A stretch of DNA of 64,000 bases from Acidobacteriota bacterium (GTDB lineage Bacteria > Acidobacteriota > Terriglobia > Acidiferrales > UBA7541): assembly GCA_013289585.1 (NCBI GenBank), contig JABCZR010000011.1, positions 62,001-126,000 on the forward strand, given 5' to 3'. The notes under the pieces were generated by a model. That model searched no databases. It was given only the letters and a program-made list of their open reading frames with translations, and was not told where the DNA came from. Positions 25,815 through 35,626 of the stretch are shown here, one piece after another (the stretch's first letter is position 1; each line of letters begins with the position of its first letter). Position numbers and translations under genes: made by a program.

Positions 25815-26378
25815 ATGACACAAAGTTCTCGACGCAACAAGCAGCAAGCGGGATTCACGCTTCTCGAAGCGATGATCGCCATCGTCATCCTGTCCTTCGG
25901 CATTTTGTCCCTCGCAGCGGTCTACGCGCAGGGCATTCAAGTGGCGAGTATGACGCAGCTCGATTACATCGCGGAAAAAAAGTCGGAAGAAGCGGTGGAA
26001 ACAATTTTTGCGGCGCGCGACTCCAAGCTGCTGGCCTGGACGAATATTCGCAACGTAACCGGGGGCGGGGGCGCGAACGACGGTGTCTTTCTTGTCGGAC
26101 CGCAACCTCTGCTGGCCGCCGGCCCTGACGGGCTCTATGGGACGGCCGACGATGACGCAGCTAACCCGGACGTTGTGATTACCGGCCCCGGTCCCGACAA
26201 GATTCTTGGGACCGCGGATGACGTGGTGATGTCTCTTACCAACATGAAACGCACGATCACCATTATCGACGTTCCGGGCGAGACGGGACTCCGTCAAGTC
26301 ACCATCACCATGACTTACACGGTGGGATCTCTGACGCGCAATTACACGCTGGTGAGCTTTATCTCGCAATTCTCGTGA
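25815..26378 (+). CDS. PilV-type minor pseudopilin
   Basis: A 187-residue pseudopilin. AAGGAGG at 25802-25808 places the start at 25815. Leader MTQSSRRNKQQAG is followed by FTLLEAMIAIVILSFGILSLA with the conserved Glu at +5. The middle carries two DG/DK-x-x-GTADD units (DGLYGTADDD and DKILGTADDV), acidic loops resembling calcium-binding repeats in surface proteins. Second gene of the minor-pilin operon. Confidence 0.85.
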   Translation: MTQSSRRNKQQAGFTLLEAMIAIVILSFGILSLAAVYAQGIQVASMTQLDYIAEKKSEEAVETIFAARDSKLLAWTNIRNVTGGGGANDGVFLVGPQPLLAAGPDGLYGTADDDAANPDVVITGPGPDKILGTADDVVMSLTNMKRTITIIDVPGETGLRQVTITMTYTVGSLTRNYTLVSFISQFS

Positions 26379-26399
26379 GACTGGATTGAGGAGCACGTG

Positions 26400-27527
26400 A
26401 TGAAGAAAAAGTCAGGTTTCACGCTGGTGGAAATGATCATAGCGATGGCGGTCACGATGATCGCGCTCGCGGCGGCCGTGCTGGCGTTCAAGGATTCCAC
26501 CAAGGCCAACACCAATGTCACGCAGTCCTCGGACATGAGCGACAACCTGCGCGCAGGCCTCAACCTGGTTGTACAGGATTTGATCCAGACGGGAACCGGC
26601 ATACCAACAGGCGGGATCTCGATCCCCAACACCATCAATGCAGCCGGCTGCAACATCGGTCTGCCGGTAAATCGGCCCCCCGCGGTCCTGGGCAAGACTT
26701 TCCAGGGTCCAAATTCCACGACTCCCGGGTGCAATGTCATCCTGCCGGCCATTGAGCCCGGCAACGGCCTGGGTCCGACCGTTACGAGTCCTGACGGAAC
26801 TTCGAGTCCAGCCACCGACATCATCACGGTCATGTATGCGGACAATACCCTGGCGATGGTCCAGAAGCCGATCAATGGCGCGGCCTGTCCAGCCGGAAGC
26901 ATCTCGGCAACTGGATTGACGATCACCTTTGATTCAAGCCCAGGTTGCGTGACCCTGGGTGCGGCCGGTATCCCGGTCAACCCCGGCGACCTGCTCATGA
27001 TCTACAACAGCAACAACCCCAACGGGATTCTGCAGACTGTTACTGCCGTCAGTGGACAGACTTTGACTTTTTCCCCTGGCGACGCTTTCAATCTTAACGG
27101 GCGCACCACCACCGAAGCCAATGGGACGATCCTCTCGCTGCAGAACCTCACGGCTGGCAAACCGAACGGTACTTATCCGGGAACATCGTGCACGCGCATC
27201 TGGATGATCACCTATTATCTGGACAACACTACCGATCCCAAGCATCCGCGGCTGATGCGCGCCGTGAATTTCAACACCCCGCAACCAGTGGCAGAGACCC
27301 TGGAGAATCTGCAGTTTGCTTACAATTTTGCGGATGGATCGTCGCCGGCCCCCGTAAACCAGTTCAGCGTCCCCGCGGGCGATACCGAAAACCAGATCCG
27401 CTCGGTCAACATTTATATGGGCGCGCGGTCCACGACGACTGCGGCTATGTCCAATCAATACGTTCGCACCAATCTGGCCACGCAAGTCGCCCTCCGCAGC
27501 ATGGCCTATTTCAATAATTACAAGTAA
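26400..27527 (+). CDS. PilW-type minor pseudopilin
   Basis: A 375-residue pseudopilin starting at the ATG at 26400 behind GAGGAG. Leader MKKKSG, then FTLVEMIIAMAVTMIALAAAV with Glu at +5. The body is a Gly/Asn/Thr-rich beta domain, with VRTNLATQVALRSMAYFNN at the C-terminus as is usual for PilW. Third gene of the operon; 13 bases separate it from PilX. Confidence 0.85.
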   Translation: MKKKSGFTLVEMIIAMAVTMIALAAAVLAFKDSTKANTNVTQSSDMSDNLRAGLNLVVQDLIQTGTGIPTGGISIPNTINAAGCNIGLPVNRPPAVLGKTFQGPNSTTPGCNVILPAIEPGNGLGPTVTSPDGTSSPATDIITVMYADNTLAMVQKPINGAACPAGSISATGLTITFDSSPGCVTLGAAGIPVNPGDLLMIYNSNNPNGILQTVTAVSGQTLTFSPGDAFNLNGRTTTEANGTILSLQNLTAGKPNGTYPGTSCTRIWMITYYLDNTTDPKHPRLMRAVNFNTPQPVAETLENLQFAYNFADGSSPAPVNQFSVPAGDTENQIRSVNIYMGARSTTTAAMSNQYVRTNLATQVALRSMAYFNNYK

Positions 27528-27540
27528 GAGGAGCTCCAAG

Positions 27541-30500
27541 ATGAGATCAACGAAAACATTCATGAGAAAACAAGCGGGCATTGCGCTCATCACTACGCTC
27601 CTCCTGCTCTTGTTGATGTCCGCCATGGTAGTGGGCTTCATGCTCCTGGTGACGGAAGGGCAGCGGCTCTCCGGCATGAACAACGACCAGAGCAGAGCTT
27701 TCTATGGCGCGGAATCCGGCATGGAGAAACTCACTGCCGACCTCGGCAATCTCTTCGGCGCAACTTATGCCCCGACCGGCCCGCAGGTCGACGCACTCGC
27801 AACGACTCCTCCCAGTCTGCCTTCCACGAGTGGAATCACTTATAAAGACGTTCTGGGCAACAGCACTTATGCGATTACTTATCCGAAGGACGGCAAGGGC
27901 AATCCTCTGGCTGCCTTCGCCCAGATCACTTCTGGCTCCAGCCCCTATCAGGGCATGACCGCCTTGGAGACCACCTATACACTGACAGTCGCGGCACTGA
28001 GCACCTCCGGTGGCGAAGTAAAGCTCCAAAGGACAACCCAAACCGTTGGCATCCCTCTCTTTCAATTTGGTATCTTCTCGCAAACCGACCTGAGCTTCTT
28101 TCCCGGTCCAAATTTCAGCTTTGGTGGCCGCGTGCACTCGAACGGGAATATTTTCCTGGATAGCGGCGGACCGGCGGGCGCGACACCAACACAAACGACG
28201 GTAAACCAGCTCTGGTTGTCGAATCCTGTCACGGCGGTCGGCGACATCCTGCGCGACTGCCTCTCTAACACCAATCCGGAGTCCACGACCGGGAAGCATC
28301 CTGGCAGCGTGGAAATCACCACCGGAGGCGGTTCGTTCCTGGCCCTGGGGTTTGGACAGGGAAGTCAAAAGGCCTGCCTCGGCTCGGGGACAAACCCGGC
28401 TTGGGCCAAGACGATCACGCCAGCATTTAACGGCAATCTTCGCAGCGGCGTGAAGCCGCTCAATTTGACCATCTCGGTCCTCGGCAGCTTGCAGCCGATC
28501 GATATCATTCGCCGCCCCGTGCAAAACGAAAAAGCGACGAATCCGGGCATTCTTGGCGAGCGCTATTTTGCCGAGGCTAGCTTGAGAGTTTTGCTCTCCG
28601 ATAATGCCGCAGACATTACCAGTCTGGATTGCGTCAGCGCCGGCGCTCCCTTTAACTTGGCCGACCTTGCCATGCCCGTCGCTGCTTGGAGCTCCGCGAA
28701 CGCGACGGCTCTGAAGACGGCCATGGGCACCGCAGGCACCACGCCATTGCCGCTTGCTGCTTCCGGAGCCGCCACGGGAGCATATGTCCCTGGCGTTAAC
28801 GGGGGCGACGGCTATTGGCAGCCGGCCGGTAAACCTATCATCACCGGTTTCATCAAAATTGACGCGCAGACTGCTTACGGCAGCCCTTGCGGGACATGGA
28901 AAGACGTGACCCAGGAGATTCTCAGCCTCGGGTACGTGGGCAGAAACATTAACCCGGTGCCGCAATCCTTCGATGGCAGCAACCTGGGTCCGAATTGGAC
29001 AGGTACGACCGCGAAAATGGACGGCGGCGCTTCCCCGGCACTACCGTCCCTACCATCCCTGGATCCCAATACTGGCGGAACGGTCCAGCTCGGCTATCAA
29101 AATGGAACTCCATTCGCTTCTTCCGCCACCACATTTACGGCCGCCTTGTTCAACAAAGGCACCTGTTTGGATCCGCATCCCAACGCGGTGATTCGTCTCG
29201 AGCGCATTCGAGACAATCCTTCTTCGGTAAACGTCCAGCCTGGCATCCTGAAGTCGACCGCGCCGAAGAATCTGCCAGTTCAGTCCACCGTCGCCGAAGT
29301 CTGCGGCGTGGATCCATCCACCGGCAAGGTGCTGGCGAATCTGCGGACCACCCCGTCTTCAGGTCCAGGGACCGGCGCCGCTTGGGTACCTCAGCCTTCG
29401 GACTTCTGGCCCAACGAGCTTTTTGATACGCGTGAAGGCTATAACCGGGAAAGCGCGCCTACAGCCCCTTTCAACACGCGGATTACGCTTGGTGGCACCA
29501 TGAATTACATCGAGCTGGACGTCAAGAACCTGGCGGCGTGGTTCTCAGGCACACTCGGTAGCTCCGGCCTAAGCACCAAGGATCCCAACGTCGCGCCGAA
29601 TAACTTCGTCGTCTACGTCTCCGATCGCCGCAGCAACTATGTGCCGACAGGTACTGCCCTCGGCACCTGGCCACCTCTCTCGCCTTCCGGACACGAGACG
29701 GGAGAATATGGCTATGGTGACTTCGTCAATCCGTCTGACGTCAAGGGCTGCCCCAATAGCACGCTCGATACGGGGGAAGACCTGGATGGCACCGGTGTTC
29801 TCTACACCTATGGAGAAGTTACGTTTCAACCTGCCATGGTCGACAGTACGGGGAACATCACCGCCAACACTCTTTTTTCGAATGCGCTCAGCGCGACGGT
29901 GGCCGATCCGCTCTGCACCGGTCCAAACGCCGGGTTCCCATGGCCCAGAACGTTCCTGAACAATGCCAATGAGGGACGCGAAAATCCCTCGTCACTTTTC
30001 CGCCGGTCTTTGAAGATCGTAAATGGTGGACTCATCAACTTGCCACTGTGCCCGGGCTCCATCTCTTGCGGGTTGACTATCGCAACAGAAAATCCGGCTT
30101 ACCTCCAGGGCGATTTCAACGCCAATTCCGCGGGCAACGGCTTCTCCGATCCCAGCGTCGCGGCCTCCGTGGCTGCCGACGCCTTCACGCTTCTGTCGGA
30201 CCAGTGGAACGATGTCACCACTTTTAACTCCCCGTTTAACACAGGGGCCCGCCAGGCGAATACGGCCTGGTACCGCCTGGGAGTTGTGGCCGGCAAGAGC
30301 GTGTCTTTCCCCATCCCTTCCTGGGACACGACCGCCCTCGACGGAAGCCAGGACTTTGGAACCGACGGCGGCGTACACAACTTCATGCGCTACCTGGAAA
30401 GCTGGGGTGGGACCTTGAACTACACGGGATCCATCGTGAGCCTGTACTACAACCGCCAGGCTATCGGGCTATTCAATTCCGGCGGCAACAACTACAGCCC

Positions 30501-30624
30501 GCCAAACCGCGGCTACTCCTTTGATACCAACTTCCTGAATCCTTTGCTCCTGCCGCCGCGCACGCCGATGTTCCGCGACGTCAATACCACAGGGTTCACG
30601 CAGCTCCTTCTGCCGAACCAGTAG
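27541..30624 (+). CDS. Giant PilX-type pilus assembly protein
   Basis: A 1027-residue protein. The N-terminus (KQAGIALITTLLLLLLMSAM, then AFYGAESGMEKL) is the PilX N-terminal domain, normally found in proteins of 150-500 residues. The remaining 900 residues are Pro/Gly/Ser/Asn-rich beta-type sequence with short motifs such as FGGRVHSNGNIFLDSG, recurrent in long acidobacterial PilX proteins. GAGGAG precedes the ATG. Likely a tip or adhesin-type minor component exported with the pilus. Last gene of the operon. Confidence 0.85.
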   Translation: MRSTKTFMRKQAGIALITTLLLLLLMSAMVVGFMLLVTEGQRLSGMNNDQSRAFYGAESGMEKLTADLGNLFGATYAPTGPQVDALATTPPSLPSTSGITYKDVLGNSTYAITYPKDGKGNPLAAFAQITSGSSPYQGMTALETTYTLTVAALSTSGGEVKLQRTTQTVGIPLFQFGIFSQTDLSFFPGPNFSFGGRVHSNGNIFLDSGGPAGATPTQTTVNQLWLSNPVTAVGDILRDCLSNTNPESTTGKHPGSVEITTGGGSFLALGFGQGSQKACLGSGTNPAWAKTITPAFNGNLRSGVKPLNLTISVLGSLQPIDIIRRPVQNEKATNPGILGERYFAEASLRVLLSDNAADITSLDCVSAGAPFNLADLAMPVAAWSSANATALKTAMGTAGTTPLPLAASGAATGAYVPGVNGGDGYWQPAGKPIITGFIKIDAQTAYGSPCGTWKDVTQEILSLGYVGRNINPVPQSFDGSNLGPNWTGTTAKMDGGASPALPSLPSLDPNTGGTVQLGYQNGTPFASSATTFTAALFNKGTCLDPHPNAVIRLERIRDNPSSVNVQPGILKSTAPKNLPVQSTVAEVCGVDPSTGKVLANLRTTPSSGPGTGAAWVPQPSDFWPNELFDTREGYNRESAPTAPFNTRITLGGTMNYIELDVKNLAAWFSGTLGSSGLSTKDPNVAPNNFVVYVSDRRSNYVPTGTALGTWPPLSPSGHETGEYGYGDFVNPSDVKGCPNSTLDTGEDLDGTGVLYTYGEVTFQPAMVDSTGNITANTLFSNALSATVADPLCTGPNAGFPWPRTFLNNANEGRENPSSLFRRSLKIVNGGLINLPLCPGSISCGLTIATENPAYLQGDFNANSAGNGFSDPSVAASVAADAFTLLSDQWNDVTTFNSPFNTGARQANTAWYRLGVVAGKSVSFPIPSWDTTALDGSQDFGTDGGVHNFMRYLESWGGTLNYTGSIVSLYYNRQAIGLFNSGGNNYSPPNRGYSFDTNFLNPLLLPPRTPMFRDVNTTGFTQLLLPNQ

Positions 30625-30648
30625 ACCGCAGCGCCGTGCTGCATGCTG

Positions 30649-30679
30649 CGCGGCCCCGAGTCCCCGGGGCCGCGTTTTT
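30649..30679 (+). terminator. Rho-independent terminator of the minor-pilin operon
   Basis: A 10-bp perfect G/C stem, CGCGGCCCCG (30649-30658) with CGGGGCCGCG (30665-30674), and a 6-base loop, then TTTTT. It lies 25 bases after the PilX stop codon. Confidence 0.92.
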
Positions 30680-30861
30680 CAGGCCGAAGGATTCAGCCGG
30701 AGTGGGTCAAGCAGACCGGCTCGCGAGATTCGTACAGGGCTCGCAATGTTGGGGCCCGCAGCGCGCGAGGAGTCATTTCGCGCTTTGGAACTGTAGAGAG
30801 AATAGTTGGCCTCGGTCCAACGAGGCTCACGGTGTCGGGCAGGCAGTTGGGAGAAGGGGTT

Positions 30862-31473
30862 ATGGGCAAGAGTTCATCATCGGGGGAGTCTTCTTCCTCT
30901 AAATCACTGCTGTTCATGATGGCCGCCATGTTCTGCGGCTTTGGCGTACTCCTTGGCGGAGGACTGCTGATGGCTTCGCGCGTGATTCATGCTCTGCAAC
31001 TCCGCTCCGAGGGTGACAGGACCACGGTGCGCACTCCCATTGGCGACTATCGCTTTGAGAAAGCCCAGCAAATCGGCCCTGGCTTGCCTGTTTATCCGCA
31101 GTCTGCGCTTGTCCTTCCCGGAGGACCGGCGTCGCATCCCCTCGGCGATGAGAGCCAGCCTCAAGTGGTATCGAGCACCTACCATTCGAATTCTTCCCGC
31201 GAGTACGTAAACAACTGGTACCTCGAACATTTGAGCCCGGAATTCGTTCGCCAGGATCCCGGCCACAAGAACTTGCCGGAATTTTTCCAACAGTCGCATA
31301 TCTCCGACGACGACATCACTTTCGTCGGCGAACGCGGCGACCAGGTTCGCGTCGTCGCTCTCGAAAATGAAGACTCAGGCACTAAGATAATTCTTCTGCG
31401 TTCCGTCAAACCGTCCTCCCAGACTCCCGCGCAGCCGCAAACCCAATCCTCCAGCCAGTCATCCACTCCTTAA
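30862..31473 (+). CDS. Membrane-anchored protein of unknown function
   Basis: A 203-residue protein starting at 30862 behind AGAAGGGG; an upstream in-frame extension lacks coding character. A Ser-rich cytoplasmic head (MGKSSSSGESSSSKS) precedes one transmembrane helix (LLFMMAAMFCGFGVLLGGGLL) and an exported domain of about 130 residues with GLPVYPQSALVLPGG and YVNNWYLEHLSPEF, then a Gln/Ser/Pro tail. The exported part resembles small folds found beside pilus or secretion genes. No family assigned. Confidence 0.72.
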   Translation: MGKSSSSGESSSSKSLLFMMAAMFCGFGVLLGGGLLMASRVIHALQLRSEGDRTTVRTPIGDYRFEKAQQIGPGLPVYPQSALVLPGGPASHPLGDESQPQVVSSTYHSNSSREYVNNWYLEHLSPEFVRQDPGHKNLPEFFQQSHISDDDITFVGERGDQVRVVALENEDSGTKIILLRSVKPSSQTPAQPQTQSSSQSSTP

Positions 31474-31600
31474 ACCAGCGGCGCATCTTCGCTTCCGGCC
31501 GTGCCCGGAAGTTATGATTGCGCGCCCCCGAAGCTTGTAACCCCTCTACTGCAGAAAAGTACGCCGATAGGCTAAACTCCCTCCGGGGGATTGGCCGACC

Positions 31601-34336
31601 ATGCCACGAATCCAGACCACGGAAGACCGCCGGCTCGAAGAGGGGCGCACGCGGAAAAAATATTGGAAGCGCTGGGGGCCCTATCTATCCGAACGGCAAT
31701 GGGGAACGGTCCGCGAAGACTACAGCCCCGGCGGCACCGCCTGGGAATATTTTCCGCACGATCATGCGCGCTCGCGGGCGTATCGCTGGGGAGAAGACGG
31801 CATCGGCGGCATCTGCGATCGCCATCAGATAATGTGCTTTTCGCTGGCGCTCTGGAACGGGCGCGACCCGATTCTCAAGGAACGTATCTTTGGCCTGACG
31901 GGGAATCAGGGGAACCACGGCGAGGATCCCAAGGAGTATTACTTCTATCTGGACTCCACTCCCACTCACAGTTACATGCGCATGCTCTACAAGTATCCGC
32001 ATGCCGAATTCCCTTACCAGTATTTGGTCGAAGAGAACCGGCGCCGCACCCGCAATGACCCGGAGTTCGAATTGCTCGATACTGGAGTTTTCGCCGAGAA
32101 CCGCTACTTCGATGTGTTCGTGGAATATGCCAAGGCCGATGTGGAAGACATTCTCATCAAAATCACCGCCGTGAACCGCGGGCCCGAAGCCGCCACATTG
32201 CACGTGCTGCCGCAATTCTGGTTTCGCAATACATGGTCCTGGGGCAAGGATTTGCGCCGCCCGCTCGCGCGCAAAGGGACCAGTGTGCCCGGCAGTGTCT
32301 GCGTTGAGACGCAACACTGGCAATATGGCAAGCGCTGGCTGCTGTGCGCTGGTCACCCCACATTGCTGTTCACAGAAAACGAGACCAATAACGCGCGGCT
32401 GTTTGGCGGCAAGAACCGTTCACCCTATGTGAAGGATGCGTTCAACGAGTTCTTGATCCACGGCAACAAAGCAGCAGTCAATCCCGAGCAGATGGGAACG
32501 AAGGTGGCGGCATATTACCCGCTGGAGCTTGCTCCCGGCGAGCCCGTTACGCTGAAATTGCGGCTTACCGACACGGAGCCTCTCGGCGGGATGGATATTG
32601 GTGCAGGCAGAGTTGGAGGAGAAGTCTCACCGGGCGCATCGGAGCGCACCGAGGGCGTTCCCGGCACTAACGATTTTGTGACTGGATTCGAAGGCGTGTT
32701 CGCCACACGGCAGAAAGAAGCCGAGGAGTTTTACGCTTCCCGCATTCCCAAAGATCTTTCCGACGAGGCCAAGGCCGTCATGCGCCAATCGCTTTCCGGG
32801 ATGCTCTGGTCCAAGCAGTTCTATCACTACGATGTCCACACCTGGCTCGAGGGCGATCCCGCCGGGCCCAAGCCTCCCGAAGAGCGCTGGCACGGACGCA
32901 ACAAGGATTGGACGCATCTTTACAACGACGACATCATCTCCATGCCCGATAAGTGGGAGTATCCGTGGTACGCAGCGTGGGACCTGGCGTTTCACTGTAT
33001 CCCACTGGCCCTTGTCGATCCGGATTTCGCGAAGGAGCAGCTTATCCTGCTACTTCGCGAGTGGTATATGCACCCCAACGGTCAGTTGCCGGCCTATGAA
33101 TGGGCTTTCGGCGATGTGAACCCGCCGGTGCACGCCTGGGCGGCTTTTCGTGTTTACAAAATCGAGCGGCGCATGCGCGGGGTAGCCGATCGCGGCTTCC
33201 TGGAAAAGGTCTTTCACAAGCTTCTGCTGAATTTCACGTGGTGGGTCAACCGCAAGGATCCGGACGGCGCGAACATTTTTCAGGGCGGATTTCTCGGTCT
33301 CGACAACATCGGAGTTTTCGACCGTTCGGCGCCGCTCCCTACCGGCGGCCATCTCGAGCAATCCGACGGCACCAGCTGGATGGGTATGTATTGTCTGAAC
33401 ATGCTGGCGATTGCTCTCGAGCTTGCGAAGGAAGATCCTGCCTACGAGGATGTCGCCAGCAAGTTCTTCGAGCACTTTGTCTACATCGCGCGCGCCATGA
33501 ACGATTTCGGCAGCGGCGGGCGCTCCCTGTGGGACGACGAAGATGGGTTTTACTACGACGTGCTGAAGCTCCCAAACGGCGAAGAACACTTCATGAAGAT
33601 CCGTTCCATGGTGGGATTGATCCCCCTCTTTGCCGTGGAAACGCTGGAGCCGGACATTGTAGATCGCCTGCCGGGCTTCAAACGACGCATGCAATGGTTC
33701 ATCGATAATCATCCGGACGTGCCTGAGCATATTGAAATGACACAGCGTTCGGCTCGCGGTGTGCGACGGCTGCTTTCGCTCGTAAATCGCAAACAGCTCA
33801 AGCGCGTGCTCACGCGCATGCTGGACGAGACGGAGTTTCTGTCGCCTTACGGTATTCGCGCGCTGTCGCGCTACCACAAGGATCACCCTTACGAAGTGCA
33901 TGTGAACGGAAATGCGAACCGCGTGGACTATGAGCCCGCAGAATCGTCCACCGGAACTTTTGGCGGCAATTCGAATTGGCGCGGCCCCATCTGGTTCCCG
34001 GTGAATTTCCTTCTGGTCGAATCACTGCAGAAATATCATCACTACTATGGAGAAGACTTCAAAATGGAATGCCCCACACATTCCGATGAGGAATTCGACC
34101 TCTGGCAAGTCGCCGGGGAAATTTCCCGGCGGCTCGTTCATATCTTTATACGGGGGCAGGACGGCCGGCGTCCTGTCGCGGGCGGATTGGAGATCTTCCA
34201 GAGCGATCCGCATTGGAAAGATTTGATGCTCTTTTACGAATATTTTCATGGCGACAACGGCGCTGGCCTTGGCGCAAATCATCAAACGGGATGGACCGGC
34301 CTGGTCGCAAAGCTCATCGAACAAAGCGGGGAGTAA
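31601..34336 (+). CDS. GH63-like glucosidase (MGH1-type glycoside hydrolase)
   Basis: A 911-residue enzyme. The N-terminal 330 residues form a beta-sandwich ([37 protein letters not shown]); the (alpha/alpha)6 barrel follows with [39 protein letters not shown] and [18 protein letters not shown]. This is the layout of GH63 and bacterial MGH1-type glucosidases that cleave alpha-glucosidic bonds. No signal peptide, so cytosolic. Four genes downstream is a glycogen debranching enzyme, which suggests a glycogen or trehalose-related locus. Confidence 0.85.
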   Translation: MPRIQTTEDRRLEEGRTRKKYWKRWGPYLSERQWGTVREDYSPGGTAWEYFPHDHARSRAYRWGEDGIGGICDRHQIMCFSLALWNGRDPILKERIFGLTGNQGNHGEDPKEYYFYLDSTPTHSYMRMLYKYPHAEFPYQYLVEENRRRTRNDPEFELLDTGVFAENRYFDVFVEYAKADVEDILIKITAVNRGPEAATLHVLPQFWFRNTWSWGKDLRRPLARKGTSVPGSVCVETQHWQYGKRWLLCAGHPTLLFTENETNNARLFGGKNRSPYVKDAFNEFLIHGNKAAVNPEQMGTKVAAYYPLELAPGEPVTLKLRLTDTEPLGGMDIGAGRVGGEVSPGASERTEGVPGTNDFVTGFEGVFATRQKEAEEFYASRIPKDLSDEAKAVMRQSLSGMLWSKQFYHYDVHTWLEGDPAGPKPPEERWHGRNKDWTHLYNDDIISMPDKWEYPWYAAWDLAFHCIPLALVDPDFAKEQLILLLREWYMHPNGQLPAYEWAFGDVNPPVHAWAAFRVYKIERRMRGVADRGFLEKVFHKLLLNFTWWVNRKDPDGANIFQGGFLGLDNIGVFDRSAPLPTGGHLEQSDGTSWMGMYCLNMLAIALELAKEDPAYEDVASKFFEHFVYIARAMNDFGSGGRSLWDDEDGFYYDVLKLPNGEEHFMKIRSMVGLIPLFAVETLEPDIVDRLPGFKRRMQWFIDNHPDVPEHIEMTQRSARGVRRLLSLVNRKQLKRVLTRMLDETEFLSPYGIRALSRYHKDHPYEVHVNGNANRVDYEPAESSTGTFGGNSNWRGPIWFPVNFLLVESLQKYHHYYGEDFKMECPTHSDEEFDLWQVAGEISRRLVHIFIRGQDGRRPVAGGLEIFQSDPHWKDLMLFYEYFHGDNGAGLGANHQTGWTGLVAKLIEQSGE

Positions 34337-34337
34337 G

Positions 34338-34799
34338 GTGTCCCGAGTGGCGATCCGGGAAGCAACTCTGCAGGACGAAGCGGAGCTTCTGCGCATGATG
34401 CGCCTGCTCGCCGAGCATCCGCCCGGAGCCATCAAGTTTGATGAGAGTAAGGCGCGTGCGGCGCTCCGGAAATTCTTGTTGTTCCCAGCGTTCGGTGGAG
34501 TCTGGCTTCTCTGCGAGGGGAGCTCCGTGGTCGGCTATATCGGGTTGACCTTGGGATTCAGCTTCGAGTTTCATGGCCACGACGCGTTCATCGACGAACT
34601 CTACATCGACGCGGCGCACCGCCGGCGCGGTTTTGGCCGGCAGGCTCTCGAATTTGTGGAGAAAAAAGCGCAAGAGAGGGGAGTGAATGCCATCCATTTG
34701 GAAGTCGATCGCGGAAACGATGCAGCATTCGAGCTCTATCGCCGCGCAGGATATGAAGATCAACAAAGATTCCTTATGACCAAGTGGCTGAATCCATGA
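34338..34799 (+). CDS. GNAT-family N-acetyltransferase
   Basis: A 153-residue acetyltransferase. The GTG at 34338, one base after the glucosidase stop codon, has GGAG six bases upstream and starts the fold at VSRVAIREATLQDEAELL. Motif A is IDELYIDAAHRRRGFGRQAL (the acetyl-CoA loop RRRGFG), with DRGNDAAFELYRRAGYE as motif B. Substrate unknown; translational linkage to the glucosidase is likely. Confidence 0.85.
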   Translation: MSRVAIREATLQDEAELLRMMRLLAEHPPGAIKFDESKARAALRKFLLFPAFGGVWLLCEGSSVVGYIGLTLGFSFEFHGHDAFIDELYIDAAHRRRGFGRQALEFVEKKAQERGVNAIHLEVDRGNDAAFELYRRAGYEDQQRFLMTKWLNP

Positions 34800-34824
34800 G
34801 AAGAAGCTATCTCGAGGGGCGCCA

Positions 34825-35544
34825 ATGAGTGGGAGATTCGAAGCGCAAGTGGTTCTCGTAGCGGGAGGCACGGGAGGATTGGGCCGCGCGGTGAGTTTCG
34901 CGTTCCTTGAGGAAGGCGCCAAGGTTGTGGTCACCTTTCGAGTCCAGGAAGAGTTCGACGCTTTAAAGAGGGCCGCTGGAACCACTGGAGAGAGGCTCGA
35001 AGGGCAATTGGTTGACGTCACGGACGAAGCCGCCGTGCGCCAGTTGATTGAAAATATTGTGCGCAAGCATAGCCGTTTGGATGTTCTGGTAAACACCGTG
35101 GGAGGTTACGCGGGCGGCACCAAGTTGTGGGAACTGGAGACGAAAGTTTTCGATCAGATGATTGCGCTGAACCTGCGTTCGGGATATGCATTGACTCGTG
35201 CCGCGGTGAGAGCCATGTTGAAGCTAGGCCGCGGAGCTATCGTAAACGTAGCCGCAAAAGCCGCCTTTGACCACGCCGCCGGTGCCGCTGCGTATGCCGC
35301 CTCAAAATCGGCCGCCATGGCGCTGCTGGATTCTCTAGCGGCGGATCTGAAGGGCACCGGCGTTCGCGCAAATACCATTCTCCCGAGCATCATCGATACG
35401 GAAACCAATCGCAAAGCCATGCCGAATGCGGATTTTGCCAAGTGGCCGAAACCCGAGGATATCGCGCGCGTGATTCTTTTTCTGTGCAGCGACGATGCCA
35501 GAGTAATCCAGGGCGCAGCCATCCCAGTTTATGGTGATAGCTAG
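34825..35544 (+). CDS. Short-chain dehydrogenase/reductase without the usual catalytic Ser
   Basis: A 239-residue classical-length SDR. The nucleotide-binding loop is GGTGGLGRA, NTVGGYAGG replaces NNAG, and the active-site YAASK (YxxxK) is present, but the residue 13 before that Tyr is Ala (segment VNVAAKAAF) where the catalytic Ser normally sits. It may be an atypical reductase or a non-catalytic NAD(P)-binding protein. It follows the GNAT gene by 25 bases. Confidence 0.82.
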   Translation: MSGRFEAQVVLVAGGTGGLGRAVSFAFLEEGAKVVVTFRVQEEFDALKRAAGTTGERLEGQLVDVTDEAAVRQLIENIVRKHSRLDVLVNTVGGYAGGTKLWELETKVFDQMIALNLRSGYALTRAAVRAMLKLGRGAIVNVAAKAAFDHAAGAAAYAASKSAAMALLDSLAADLKGTGVRANTILPSIIDTETNRKAMPNADFAKWPKPEDIARVILFLCSDDARVIQGAAIPVYGDS

Positions 35545-35626
35545 GCTCTGTAACTTTAGACAGTGGTGAAGGCGGGCCGCTTAGACAGAAGATTCAGTCC
35601 CGGCGATTCGAATTGGAGGGCGGCCC

